A stretch of DNA of 64,000 nucleotides from Alcaligenes parafaecalis (GCF_026344135.1 NZ_JAPKNA010000001.1:434001-498000), one strand, 5' to 3'; counted from the first letter of the stretch, positions 52,158-61,653 are shown. The notes: generated by a model from the letters alone, not told the origin. Translations and numbers: made by a program.

Positions 52158-53645
52158 TTAAAAGCGTTTTTCCAGCTTCAGCGCGACTTCGGTTTGCTTG
52201 TATTTGAAGGCCCAGTCGATATTGCTATTGTTGAAGGTGTGCTTCACATACAGATTGGGCGTAATGCCTTGGAACGCGAAGCGTGGCATGCCCACGTTCA
52301 GGATATAAATCTGCTGTCGGTCCTTGCGCAGCCCGCCCAAGAACAAGTCTTCGGCATCGTGACGAGTCTGTCGGTACAGTGCCGTGGCGTTGATGTTGAA
52401 GCCCGCATCAAAGGCTCTGTACATTCCCAGGTTCGCCATATAACTGCGGCTTTGTGCTGTTTGTTGAGACTGAAGATTACGGGTGTAATTCAGTCCTCCG
52501 TAAACCACGGTTTTGGCGTCAATCAGATACGAGCCGTACAAGCCTATCTGGTTCTCTTTGACGCCTTCAAAGTACTGCCGTAAATCACCTTTGTAGGACA
52601 GGCTCTTGTGTTGCGCATTCACGCCCACTTGCAGCCTGTCGCTAAGATTGTGCTTCCAGTCCACGCGCCCGCCCCAGGACTGATAGCTGGTGCGACGGTT
52701 GGTGTAATTGTTCTCGAACAGGGGTGTAATCGACAGATCGTTTTTCGCGTCCTGATAGTTGTAGCCTGCATAAATAATGCTGGTGTTGTCGCTGTAATAA
52801 ATATTATTGGGCTCGGCTTCCTTATGCTTGTCGTACAGGTTGCCGTAGCTCAGGCCGCGCAGCAGCAGATTGTGGTTGCTGCTTAGCTGGAAACGCCGGT
52901 TCAAGGTCAGGTCATAGACCATGGCTGTGGATTTGACCGGGTCCGGCATCTTGCGTACCGACGGAAAGCACCCAAAGAAGTAGCAGGTGAAGAAGGTGTC
53001 TTCCTGGCCGTTTTCTTTGTTGATATTGCTGTTGTAGCCCAGGCCAATCGAGGCAGAACCATGCCAGGCATTGCGGTCCTGCAAAGCACCCTGGAAGCCT
53101 TCAATTACGGGCCGCACTTCATCAGGAATACCGGCAGAGGAAATCTGGCTGAACAGCTCCTTGGCTTCGCTGGACTGATAGTCCTCGAACAGCACGCGGG
53201 CCAGTTCCAGCTTGGCGCGCATCATGTTCGGATCACTGGCTTGAGCCTGGCGCAGCTTGCTGATAGCCAGGCTGTGATTGTCCTTGCTACGAGCCACCAT
53301 CCCTTGAACCATCAGCACCAAAGCAGGGTTGTGGCCGGGCAGCTCCTGATACTTTTCTACAAACTGATCCACCTTGGACCACTGCTGCAGATTGATGGCG
53401 ACATAAATGGCCGGTTCCAGATCAGTCAGCGTGGCATCGACGCTATAGGTTGTGCCGTTGATGGTGATCAGGGCCGACGGGTCCACATCGGGCGGGGTTT
53501 CTTCCACTAAATGGGAGCGTTCGCGTTCGTTCAGATTGCGGTCGATTTGATTCAGAAGTCGGCGCGTATCGTCGTCGTTGGCTTGCACCGCGCTGGATGC
53601 CATGGCCAGCAGCAGGCACAAAAGGGGAAGGGCTCGCCCATGCAT
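52158..53645 (-). CDS. Slam-family outer-membrane translocator (type XI secretion, DUF560)
   Basis: A 495-aa Slam protein, which moves TbpB-like barrel cargo across the outer membrane. A signal peptide ends MASSAVQA. A periplasmic TPR domain covers about residues 70-200 (IYVAINLQQWSKVDQFVEKYQELPG, AISKLRQAQASDPNMMRAKLELARVLFEDYQ). A DUF560 barrel runs from about 205 to the terminal Phe (ALKLEKRF), with GSASIGLGYNSNIN at its start as in the family. It is downstream of its probable cargo, separated by 118 bp with two hairpins. The set of receptor, cargo and Slam defines the system. Confidence 0.92.
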   Translation of the reverse strand: MHGRALPLLCLLLAMASSAVQANDDDTRRLLNQIDRNLNERERSHLVEETPPDVDPSALITINGTTYSVDATLTDLEPAIYVAINLQQWSKVDQFVEKYQELPGHNPALVLMVQGMVARSKDNHSLAISKLRQAQASDPNMMRAKLELARVLFEDYQSSEAKELFSQISSAGIPDEVRPVIEGFQGALQDRNAWHGSASIGLGYNSNINKENGQEDTFFTCYFFGCFPSVRKMPDPVKSTAMVYDLTLNRRFQLSSNHNLLLRGLSYGNLYDKHKEAEPNNIYYSDNTSIIYAGYNYQDAKNDLSITPLFENNYTNRRTSYQSWGGRVDWKHNLSDRLQVGVNAQHKSLSYKGDLRQYFEGVKENQIGLYGSYLIDAKTVVYGGLNYTRNLQSQQTAQSRSYMANLGMYRAFDAGFNINATALYRQTRHDAEDLFLGGLRKDRQQIYILNVGMPRFAFQGITPNLYVKHTFNNSNIDWAFKYKQTEVALKLEKRF

Positions 53646-53695
53646 GAATGAAAACCTTGCAAGAAAAAGGGGAGATGGACGCAGGGTCCGGAGAG

Positions 53696-53726
53696 AAAGG
53701 GGATCGAGCGTGTCGATCCCCCTTTT
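53696..53726 (-). terminator. Hairpin between cargo and Slam genes (possible partial terminator)
   Basis: GGGGATCGA (53699-53707) pairs with TCGATCCCC (53713-53721), flanked by A's and T's. A second small hairpin CAACAC/GTGTTG is at 53734-53749. On the minus strand it lies between the hemophilin-like gene and slam, so it could lower slam expression relative to cargo. Confidence 0.65.
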
Positions 53727-53763
53727 CTTATGGCAACACTAGGGTGTTGTCAGATACCCGTTA

Positions 53764-54645
53764 TTAGCGGGTGCCGCCGAAGGCCATGTCATTGGCACCG
53801 TTGGCTGGGTTGTAGTAAATACCTGCCAAGGCGTCAGCGGCTGCGCCGTAGAATTGGCCGCGGATTTTGGCTGCGTCTGGCAGAGAGCCGAAGTCTTTGG
53901 CAAACGTGCCGTTAGATGCAATGGTCGTACCAGTGAAGATAACACCGCCAAATGCACCTGCGAGCGTACCGCTACCACCACCATAGTTGGCGGTTAGCGT
54001 GCCGGTAGAAATGCCCGCTTGAGTTCCTGGGTTGTATTTGTTGACACCAACTACGTCGTACTTGACGTTCACCAGGTTAGGCATGGCCGTAGTTGGGTTT
54101 TCGCCGGTGTAGAACACAGTGCGGTCAGCATGGCTCAGGTTCAGATCCGTGCTGCTTGCTGGAGGTGTGCCGGCTATGCGGGGAGCCCATTCACCAAAAT
54201 ACACTTCCTGGCCGGAAACCTTGGCAACTACTTCGCCACCGAAGTGGGGGTAGCCCGGCAGAGGATTGTTCAGTTGGCGATAGGCGTAAATTTGAGTGCC
54301 TGTTCCTACACCGCTGGTGATGGTATGGCGCCATGTTTCAGCAATGTTTGTTCCCAAGGGCATTTGAATATATCCATTGCCATCAGCACCACCCAGCACT
54401 TGATTGGTTTGCCAAAGAGGACCGCTTTTGAAGCTCACCACACCCGATTGTTTGGTGGCGTCATATGGGTCAGTACCTGGCATGGAGATACCAGCTTCGC
54501 CTTGAGCCATCATTGTGGACTCTTTATTAGCCACTACAAATGCTTTCGAGGAACCACCAGCTACGGGGGCAGCGAAGCTGCTGGCGGAGGCCAGCAGGAA
54601 AGCCGAAACAATAGCCAGTTTTTGTACATTCAGACTTGCTTTCAT
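53764..54645 (-). CDS. Hemophilin-like secreted cargo of Slam (putative hemophore)
   Basis: A 293-aa protein from ATG 54645 (GGAG 7 nt upstream). The signal peptide is type I (LAIVSAFLLASASSFA, cleavage near residue 24) with no lipobox Cys, so release rather than lipid anchoring is expected. The C-terminal third shows the TbpB-like barrel ending typical of Slam cargo: Gly-rich strands, then RGQFYGAAADALAGIYYNPAN and a final AFGGTR. Hemophilins such as Acinetobacter HphA capture heme and pass it to a co-encoded TonB receptor. That role is inferred from the neighbours, since overall sequence similarity in the family is low. Confidence 0.8.
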   Translation of the reverse strand: MKASLNVQKLAIVSAFLLASASSFAAPVAGGSSKAFVVANKESTMMAQGEAGISMPGTDPYDATKQSGVVSFKSGPLWQTNQVLGGADGNGYIQMPLGTNIAETWRHTITSGVGTGTQIYAYRQLNNPLPGYPHFGGEVVAKVSGQEVYFGEWAPRIAGTPPASSTDLNLSHADRTVFYTGENPTTAMPNLVNVKYDVVGVNKYNPGTQAGISTGTLTANYGGGSGTLAGAFGGVIFTGTTIASNGTFAKDFGSLPDAAKIRGQFYGAAADALAGIYYNPANGANDMAFGGTR

Positions 54646-54709
54646 TACGAACTCCATTAAGTGAAGAAAAAGGGCGTTTTTACGAAAACGACCAAAAAAA
54701 CCGATTAAC

Positions 54710-57700
54710 TTAAAAACGTGCTGTCATACCGACGCGCACCGTTCGTCCGGGGGCCGGCATAGAGGTGCGGGCCATAGGGTCCAGGTAGTACTGATTAGTT
54801 AGATTGCTGATTGCCACGTCCACATTCAGGTTTTTCTGTACCTGATAGCTGGCGTAGGCATCGAAGACCAAAATGGGGTTCCAGTAGTTCGTTCTGTTAA
54901 ATGCCCAGCCAAGGCCACCAAAATGCCCTTCATCTTTGTTTTTCGCAGCGCTGTGATACACCGCACGTGCTCCGAGCAGTAGTTTCTTTTCCAGCAGGCG
55001 TGCACCGACATCCAGGTTCAGGGAGTACTGGGGTTGCAGACTGGTTCTGGCAAAGGTGCGGGGGAAGCCTCCATCAACGCAGGCAGGAATGTTGTCGCTT
55101 CCTGCGGCTCCAGGGATGGGCATAAACGTCTGGGCGTAATCGGCGTCGCAGAGCTGTTGCTTCAAGCGGTATGTGCCGCCAAAGTTCGCAAAGTATTTAC
55201 CGCTATCCACGCGAGCTTGCAGTTCAATACCGGACATCTTTTTCTCATCAAACTGCACGGTATTGAAGTCCCAATCCCGGTCTATGTAGTCTTTGATCCG
55301 GTTGTTGAAGTAATTGATCTTGACGTCTGCATATTCCAGGCTTGGGAAGTAGCTGCTCAGATTGTGGACATAGCCGATTTCCCAGTTGTAGGCATGCTCA
55401 GGACGATTAGCGGCTCCGGTCGAGCGCTTGTTGCCGCCAGCCAAGGCCATGGAGGACTCGAATAGGCTTGGAAAACGTACAAATTCGTTGTAACGGGCAT
55501 AGAGACGAATATCGTCTGTAATGAAGGCTGTCAGTCCAATGTGGGGAACCCATGCATGGTCTTTTTGTTTTTTGGGTTCTTCCCATTTATTGGGTATTTC
55601 GGATTCGTCTTGGTAGACAGGCGTTCGTTCGGCATTTGATGCAATATATTTATTTGCTGTACCTTTTTGACCCTGTGCATCTGTGACTTGCTCTCTCGCA
55701 TCTATTTCGCCATTTGTAAAAGGGTTGTTAGCGATAAAGCCCTTATGACTGTCACCTGACGGAATAAAAATAGTCTCTTGGGTGTAGCGATATCCATTGA
55801 TCTTTCCTGCTTCGAATGTATTTCCAACAAACTCTTCAAAAGACTTCATGGTTGTGTGGTCGAAATAATCCCCGATGAGTTCAGGATCCATTTCGTAAAT
55901 CATTTGCCAGTCTTCCGTGTACTGCTTATAGAACGGCATGTTTAATTGAACGAAGTTGTCTTCGTAATTTGCAGTCTCTTGGTCCGTCATCAGACGCTGA
56001 ACTTGATAGTTGTAGCCCTTCAGGGCAGGCTGAATAGCCCAGTTCTTATGTTGCTGACTACGCATGTCTGCCAGCTTGTCGTCGTACGACCAGTAGTCGC
56101 TATAGCGTGCACCAGCATTCACCTGAAGCCAGTCCACAGGCCGCCAGTCGAAGTTAAAACCAAAGTTCCATTGCTGGCGGGTGCCCGAACGAGGCCCCAT
56201 GTGGTTTACACCCCAGGTCAATTCATTCAGGTTCTCGAGCTTCTCCGAAGCGTCATGTTGCTTGAGTTTTTCTCGTGTGAAGTCAGCCGATAAACTCAGA
56301 TCCAGAGTCGGATGCAAAGTCATGGCGTTGCTAAGGTTCAGCCCGCTACGCCTATGGTCGGTAATTTGCAAAGCTCTGGGGATGATGTTGAAACGCCCAT
56401 CTGTATTGGGCAGCTTTTCTGGGGCGGTGGGCGGTACCCAAGCGCACTCAGAGCCGTTTGTGCCCAGGACATGGCAATTTGTGTAGTTGTCCCAGTCGCC
56501 ATCCCGTCCGTTGTTCAAGCCCTGACCTTGAATCCCATAAATGATGTCGCCATTCTGATGACGCTCACTATCGCTTTGGGTAATCCAGGCTCCTGCTTTC
56601 AAGTTGATGAAACGGTTGCCTTCGGGGTTCCAGGAGTAGTTCAGGTTCCAGGTGTCTTGTTTGACCTTGCTATACGGATTTTCGGTTTGGAGAATATTTT
56701 TTTCGCCATAGCCATCCAGGGCGTGGATGGCCCAGACCACGTTCCATGGCACGTTTTCGCCAAAGGTATGGTTGCTGCGCATGTAGCTCATATCAATGGC
56801 TTGATCATGAGGGAGGCGCAAAGTGCCTTTCAGCAGCGTGGTTTCCAGTTCGCTGGATGTGTTCAGAACTTCTTCACCAGGACGGTAGTACTTGGCGATG
56901 TAACTTACTCTGGGGAAGGAGTACGACGGGTTGTAGTCGCTATTTGCGTCCTCTCGCCAGGTGTCGTTCTCGTACTTGTCACTCCCTTTTTTACCGCTGT
57001 AATAGTTGCCGCGACTGCGGTAGCTGTAGGCGGCCAGCAGGTCAAAGTTTTCTTGTTGTGTGGCAATGGCCAGGCGATAGGAGTGGTCTTCAAAGTTGAA
57101 GTTCTTGCCGCTATTACCGACTTTCGGCATACGGTCTGCAGAAATGTACTCAGGTAGAACAACGCTGTTGAGGCCTCCTCTATCAAAGACCGCCCCCGGA
57201 ATATCGCGATAGTCCTTTCCGAATACCCCAAAAGCCCGCTCATTCGGCTTGGTCGAATTCGTCGCCGTTTCCGCCTTCAGCTCAATCCCGAAGGTCTCGC
57301 CCGGTTTGACAATATCTTCAACCTGCAGCGTGCGGATCTGCACCGATCCGCCAATCCCGCTGGCTCCCGACGTTGCCGACACGCCTTTTTCCACCAGAAT
57401 GCTGCTGATCATATTGGGATCAACATAGTTGCGGTTGGCCACCCCAGCCGGTCCCAGCCAGACTGATGTTGCCTGTTCCGTGCCGTCAATCGTCAGTGGA
57501 ATACGGCCTTCACCCTGGATACCGCGAATGTTCGGGTCCAGCGCACCGCTATTGCGCGAGTCCCCCGCATACACACCGTTCAGGCCCTTGAACAAATCCC
57601 CCACGGAGCTGCCCTTGTACAGCTCGATCTCTTCCTTGCCGGAGTACACATTGGAGACGTCTTTCTCGAATACATCAGCTTTACCGGCCTCATCGCGGGT

Positions 57701-57895
57701 TTCACGCACGACGGTAATGGTGTCCAGGCGAGTGGCTCTGTCCGTGTCTTTCTGGCTCTCGTCCTGACGGGAGGAGGGTGGGGCGCTGCCCACGTTTTGG
57801 GCTTGTGTCTGCCCGGCCCAGGAGGCCAGAATCAAGGCATACACCAGCGGCTTGAGCGCGTGTTTTTTGTGTAGGGGGGAAAGGGCAGCGGACAT
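54710..57895 (-). CDS. Large TonB-dependent receptor (hemophilin/heme or hemoprotein receptor)
   Basis: A 1061-aa outer-membrane receptor from ATG 57895 (signal peptide ending ASWAGQTQA; the open frame continues to 57982). The TonB box is DTITVV, the plug contains NIRGIQGEGRIPLTIDGTEQATSVW, and the barrel ends VRVGMTARF. At over 1000 aa it is as large as hemoglobin/heme and transferrin receptors (HpuB, HphR, TbpA). It lies 64 bp upstream of the hemophilin-like gene in one operon behind a Fur box. There is no STN domain, unlike the other receptor in this window. Confidence 0.9.
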   Translation of the reverse strand: MSAALSPLHKKHALKPLVYALILASWAGQTQAQNVGSAPPSSRQDESQKDTDRATRLDTITVVRETRDEAGKADVFEKDVSNVYSGKEEIELYKGSSVGDLFKGLNGVYAGDSRNSGALDPNIRGIQGEGRIPLTIDGTEQATSVWLGPAGVANRNYVDPNMISSILVEKGVSATSGASGIGGSVQIRTLQVEDIVKPGETFGIELKAETATNSTKPNERAFGVFGKDYRDIPGAVFDRGGLNSVVLPEYISADRMPKVGNSGKNFNFEDHSYRLAIATQQENFDLLAAYSYRSRGNYYSGKKGSDKYENDTWREDANSDYNPSYSFPRVSYIAKYYRPGEEVLNTSSELETTLLKGTLRLPHDQAIDMSYMRSNHTFGENVPWNVVWAIHALDGYGEKNILQTENPYSKVKQDTWNLNYSWNPEGNRFINLKAGAWITQSDSERHQNGDIIYGIQGQGLNNGRDGDWDNYTNCHVLGTNGSECAWVPPTAPEKLPNTDGRFNIIPRALQITDHRRSGLNLSNAMTLHPTLDLSLSADFTREKLKQHDASEKLENLNELTWGVNHMGPRSGTRQQWNFGFNFDWRPVDWLQVNAGARYSDYWSYDDKLADMRSQQHKNWAIQPALKGYNYQVQRLMTDQETANYEDNFVQLNMPFYKQYTEDWQMIYEMDPELIGDYFDHTTMKSFEEFVGNTFEAGKINGYRYTQETIFIPSGDSHKGFIANNPFTNGEIDAREQVTDAQGQKGTANKYIASNAERTPVYQDESEIPNKWEEPKKQKDHAWVPHIGLTAFITDDIRLYARYNEFVRFPSLFESSMALAGGNKRSTGAANRPEHAYNWEIGYVHNLSSYFPSLEYADVKINYFNNRIKDYIDRDWDFNTVQFDEKKMSGIELQARVDSGKYFANFGGTYRLKQQLCDADYAQTFMPIPGAAGSDNIPACVDGGFPRTFARTSLQPQYSLNLDVGARLLEKKLLLGARAVYHSAAKNKDEGHFGGLGWAFNRTNYWNPILVFDAYASYQVQKNLNVDVAISNLTNQYYLDPMARTSMPAPGRTVRVGMTARF

Positions 57896-58013
57896 AGAAC
57901 GAACCAGGGCTCCGTGTGAAAAATAACAATCTGTCGTGGGGAAAGGCTCCCGTTTGCTGGCCAGGCTCACCCCTTGTCTCAAAAGGTAAGGACAGGCACG
58001 GGGATATTATTCC

Positions 58014-58034
58014 TATTAATGAGAATAGTTATCA
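58014..58034 (-). promoter_or_regulatory. Fur box upstream of hemophilin receptor operon
   Basis: On the minus strand the site reads TGATAACTATTCTCATTA, very close to the Fur consensus, about 120 bp upstream of the receptor start. Confidence 0.88.
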
Positions 58035-58211
58035 CTTAGATTGATATGCGGAACGGAGCAATTCCTATGCAGGACTAGAAATCCGCTGCGATTGCGGCAA
58101 TTTGTCAAAGCAGAAGGGGAACTTTTCAGGGAGGGGGGCCGCAGGGGGCGGCCGGAAAGAAGGGTGGGCCTCTATGCGTACAGAGGCCGAAAACAGCGGA
58201 AATACAAGGGT

Positions 58212-59192
58212 TTAGGTACGCTTGTTGCCAAAAATGGATTTGGGTGAACGGCCAAAGTAGCGCGTAAAGGCGACGGAAAAATTATTGGGGTATTTGTAGC
58301 CTACTTGCCAGGCGGCCTGGGCCACTTGTTGGCCGGACTCCAGCAAGGTATAGGCTTTGCGCATACGTAGCTCCAGCAGCAGGCCGATAGGCGTGTTGTC
58401 GTACAGATAGCGAAAACCTTCTTTAAGTTTGTGCTCGTTAATGCCTACCGTCGTAGCCAGATACTCCACCGTGATTTGCTGGTCCAGTTGCGAGCTGAGC
58501 AAATCGCGTGCTCGCTCGACCCGTTGAATATCATCCACCGATAGCGGGGCGCTGTTGGGGGCGTCGGGCGGGGCCAGGCGGTTGAACTGCTCGGCCAGCA
58601 AGCTCAGTGCATGGATTTGCAGATTCAGCCTGTGGTGATGAATGGGCTGCTCCGGGCTGCACGGCTGCATATAGCGTGCCAGTGCCGCAGCATGGGCCAT
58701 GGTGGCCTGGCTGCTGGCATGAAAGGACAGACGGTGCAGTCCCACGCAATCCATCAACTGGGTGGCGCGTTCGGGACCGACGTATTTGTTCAAGGCTGCC
58801 TCGCTGATGACCAGCCGTAATTGCGATACGGACTGGTCCTCTTGGTAGTGGCGTTCCCCACGCAGGGAACGGAACGCGGTCACCGTGGTGTGGCCCGCTT
58901 TAAATAGCAGATCTGAACTCTCCCGACCCTGATAGGCCGACTGTCCTTGCAGACCCACGGTCACCACAATGACACGGCCCGCATGGGGGCCGTTACTTTC
59001 TTCAACCAGCGTTCGGCTGGGGTGATAGTGCAAACGGCCCAATAAAAAGCCTTGTTCCAGTTCCACGCATTCGGAATAGCAGTGGCCCAGTTCCTCGGGT
59101 AATTGCAGCCGGACTCGGCCATCGCTCAAAGCGCGGCATGACCTGGGTTCATCCGTGGTTAAGCGATAGCCAAATTTGCGCGTACTCATCAT
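58212..59192 (-). CDS. PchR-like AraC-family regulator
   Basis: A 326-aa regulator with an N-terminal ligand domain of about 220 aa and a C-terminal AraC HTH pair (ITVEYLATTVGINEHKLKEGFRYLYDNTPIGLLLELRMRKAYTLL; VAQAAWQVGYKYPNNFSVAFTRYFGRSP). PchR-type proteins activate iron-uptake genes when their chelate is bound. It is located between the hemophilin operon downstream and the divergent methyltransferase-MFS pair, so either could be the target. Confidence 0.88.
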   Translation of the reverse strand: MMSTRKFGYRLTTDEPRSCRALSDGRVRLQLPEELGHCYSECVELEQGFLLGRLHYHPSRTLVEESNGPHAGRVIVVTVGLQGQSAYQGRESSDLLFKAGHTTVTAFRSLRGERHYQEDQSVSQLRLVISEAALNKYVGPERATQLMDCVGLHRLSFHASSQATMAHAAALARYMQPCSPEQPIHHHRLNLQIHALSLLAEQFNRLAPPDAPNSAPLSVDDIQRVERARDLLSSQLDQQITVEYLATTVGINEHKLKEGFRYLYDNTPIGLLLELRMRKAYTLLESGQQVAQAAWQVGYKYPNNFSVAFTRYFGRSPKSIFGNKRT

Positions 59193-59245
59193 TTCTCCTG
59201 CTAAAAGCGCCTCGCATATGAATTGCTCCGTTCAGCATAGATCTT

Positions 59246-59264
59246 AATGCAAATAATTCTCATT
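59246..59264. promoter_or_regulatory. Fur box between PchR-like gene and methyltransferase
   Basis: AATGCAAATAATTCTCATT (19 bp) matches the Fur consensus pattern and lies in the 142-bp divergent promoter region, so it can repress both sides. Confidence 0.88.
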
Positions 59265-59334
59265 AAATATATATCATTTCTAGCTGTCATGGCAGAGGGA
59301 AGGGCCATTGTGGAATTGACGGAGGTAGAAAACA

Positions 59335-60399
59335 GTGCTGGATCGATCGCTTAGAGAGGTGGTTTTGTCAGAGCAATTGCTGGAGTCGCATGCTCTGCAA
59401 GCCTGTTGGGACGCGCAGTTGGCAGGCTTGAGTGCAGATGCCTTGAACCTGGCGTTGGAGCACGGCGTGTTTGCACATCTGGATCAGTTTATCGCTGCTG
59501 AAGAACTTGCGCATGTGCTCAAGTGGGATGCAGACAACACCAGCTACTTGCTGGAATTGCTCTGGAGCCTGGAGTTGCTGGAGTGTCAGTGGACCTGTCC
59601 GCGACGCTATCGCAGCCTGCCTAAATCGGCCCGTTATTTCAATCCCAACTCGGCGGAATATTGTGGCGATGCCTTGCTGTTTCGGCACGGCGTGCTGCGG
59701 CAGGTGGGCCTTCAGTTGGATGAGTTGGTACTCAATGGCAAGTCGCCTCCGGCAGACCCGAAACTGGTGCAGCAAGGCTGGGCGGCAGCAGCACGCGCGC
59801 AAATTGCCCAAGAGCAAAGCGCAGTAACAGCGGATGTGGCCTGTGAGATTTTTGGGGCGGTGCCAGAGTTCTGGCAGGGGCAGCGATTGCTGGATCTGGG
59901 GGGTGGCCCAGGTCTGGTCGCTATTGCCTTGGCACAGCAACAGCACGATTTACATGCTGTGGTCTTTGAGTACGAAGCGGCGGCAGCAGTGGCTCAGCAA
60001 CGAATTCTGGATGCGGGCCTTGAAACACGGTTAAGCACCATGGAGGGGGATTTGCTGGTGGACGATTTCGGCTCGGGTTACGACCTGATCTGGTGCTCCT
60101 CGGTGCTGCATTTTGTGCCGGACATTCCTGCCTTGCTGGCTCGCCTGTATCGCGCCTTGCGGCCCGGTGGTGTGCTGGTGTGCTGTCACGCCGAAGTGCA
60201 TACCGAGGTCAGCAAGGCCAAACGGATTTTGCATTACTACCTGCATATGCGCATGCAAGGCCGCCAGGTGCTGCCGGAAGGGCAGTTGGCTCAGTTACTG
60301 GAACAAGCTGGATTTGATGAGGTTCAGCAGTTTGATGAGGTGCGCTTTCCGGTTGCGCCCGTCACTGCATTGATTGCGCGTAAAGCGTGCAAAGGGTGA
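59335..60399 (+). CDS. SAM-dependent methyltransferase (O-methyltransferase 2-like)
   Basis: A 354-aa methyltransferase starting at GTG 59335 with GGAGG 9 nt upstream. An N-terminal helical dimerisation domain (residues about 1-110) precedes the SAM fold, with motif I LLDLGGGPGLVAIALA near residue 187, the acidic FEYE, and CSSVLHFVPD. The layout matches small-molecule O-methyltransferases of the hydroxyneurosporene/acetylserotonin type. Being Fur-controlled and fused by overlap (13 bp) to an MFS gene, it may methylate a metal-binding small molecule. No biosynthetic genes are nearby. Confidence 0.82.
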   Translation: MLDRSLREVVLSEQLLESHALQACWDAQLAGLSADALNLALEHGVFAHLDQFIAAEELAHVLKWDADNTSYLLELLWSLELLECQWTCPRRYRSLPKSARYFNPNSAEYCGDALLFRHGVLRQVGLQLDELVLNGKSPPADPKLVQQGWAAAARAQIAQEQSAVTADVACEIFGAVPEFWQGQRLLDLGGGPGLVAIALAQQQHDLHAVVFEYEAAAAVAQQRILDAGLETRLSTMEGDLLVDDFGSGYDLIWCSSVLHFVPDIPALLARLYRALRPGGVLVCCHAEVHTEVSKAKRILHYYLHMRMQGRQVLPEGQLAQLLEQAGFDEVQQFDEVRFPVAPVTALIARKACKG

Positions 60400-61640
60400 T
60401 GAGAATGAAGACGTGGAAAGCGTGGGGGGCACAGTTGCTGTTTGGCTGGATGAATCTGGTGCTGGCCGTCCCCAGTATTTACCTGATGCTGGGCATGCCT
60501 TTGGTGATGCGTCAGCATGGCTGGTCCGGCACCGAGATCGGCTTGTTCCAGTTGGCGGCCTTGCCCGCCATTTTCAAATTGGTGCTGGCCATGCCGGTGC
60601 AGCGTGTCCGCCTGGGTGGCGGGCATTTTGTACATTGGTTGTGGTTGATGGCGGTGCTGTTGCTGGCTTTGTATGTGGGCATCGGTCGTGAAAACCTGAT
60701 CGACCAGCGCGCCACGCTATTCGCACTAACCTTTGCGATCAGCATTGTCGCTACCTGGATGGACATTCCCCTGAATGCCTTGGCGGTTCAGTATTTGCCG
60801 CGTGAAGAGCAGTTGCGGGCAGGCAGTATTCGTTCTGCGGCCTTGTTCCTGGGGGCGATTGTGGGTGCTGGCGTGATGGTGCTGGTGCAAGCCCGATGGG
60901 GTTGGCAAGCACCGTTTGCCTTGATGGGCTTAGGCCTGGTGATAGGCTGCTTGCCTTTTGCCTTTCTGCGTTCCAAGGCCGGTTTGCAAGCGGCTGAAAC
61001 GGAGCAGACACCGCCCGGCTTTGTGGCAGATTGGGTCAGCTTCTTTGGGCAGGAGGGCGCCAAGCAATGGACCAGCCTGCTGCTGACCAGCTTCCCGTTT
61101 ATCGGCGCAGTCTGGTTTTACCTGAAACCCTTGATGCTGGATCAGGGCATGCCTTTGGAAGAGGTGGCCTGGACAGTAGGGATTGCCGGGGGTATTACGG
61201 GCGCGATATTCAGCCTGATTGGTGGGCGTCTGGCTTCCTTCCTGGGCGCGGCACGAGCCATTCCTATCTATCTGCTGGCGGCGCTGCTGTCCTTGATTTT
61301 GTTGATGGTGTCGGTCTGGGCAAAACTGGGGCCCGCCTGGCTTATCAGCAGTGCCATGTTGATTGCTGCCAGCATGGGGGCTGTCTCTGCCTTGTTGTTC
61401 GGCCTGACCATGTTTTTCACCCGTAGACAGCGCAATGCTTCCGACTACGGTTTGCAGTCGACCATTTTCACCTTGGCGCGCATGGCTGTCCCGATTGCAG
61501 CGGGCATTTTGCTGGATCGCTTTGGCCAGGTCGTCATGCTGGGTGTCTTGACCTTAGGCGTTCTGTTTGCCTTTGTACTGGCTTGGCGCGTGCGTCACAG
61601 CGTCGGTGCCAGCACCGAAGTTTTGTTGCGTAGCCAGTAA
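60387..61640 (+). CDS. MFS transporter of the RhtX/FptX-AmpG type
   Basis: About 417 aa (ATG at 60402 or 60408 gives a shorter form), 12 TM helices. The opening GWMNLVLAVPSIYLMLGMPLVMRQHGWSGTEIGLFQLAALPAIFK and the LPREEQLRAGSIRSAAL segment resemble RhtX/FptX siderophore permeases and AmpG. These import a substrate across the inner membrane, often a siderophore. It overlaps the methyltransferase gene and shares its Fur box. Confidence 0.82.
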   Translation: MQRVMRMKTWKAWGAQLLFGWMNLVLAVPSIYLMLGMPLVMRQHGWSGTEIGLFQLAALPAIFKLVLAMPVQRVRLGGGHFVHWLWLMAVLLLALYVGIGRENLIDQRATLFALTFAISIVATWMDIPLNALAVQYLPREEQLRAGSIRSAALFLGAIVGAGVMVLVQARWGWQAPFALMGLGLVIGCLPFAFLRSKAGLQAAETEQTPPGFVADWVSFFGQEGAKQWTSLLLTSFPFIGAVWFYLKPLMLDQGMPLEEVAWTVGIAGGITGAIFSLIGGRLASFLGAARAIPIYLLAALLSLILLMVSVWAKLGPAWLISSAMLIAASMGAVSALLFGLTMFFTRRQRNASDYGLQSTIFTLARMAVPIAAGILLDRFGQVVMLGVLTLGVLFAFVLAWRVRHSVGASTEVLLRSQ

Positions 61641-61653
61641 ATCCTCTTCTGCA

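Noticed and set aside
56312..57157. 281-codon plus-strand ORF opposite the large receptor
   Set aside because: Hydrophobic antisense shadow of the receptor barrel; no ribosome site or homologue recognised.
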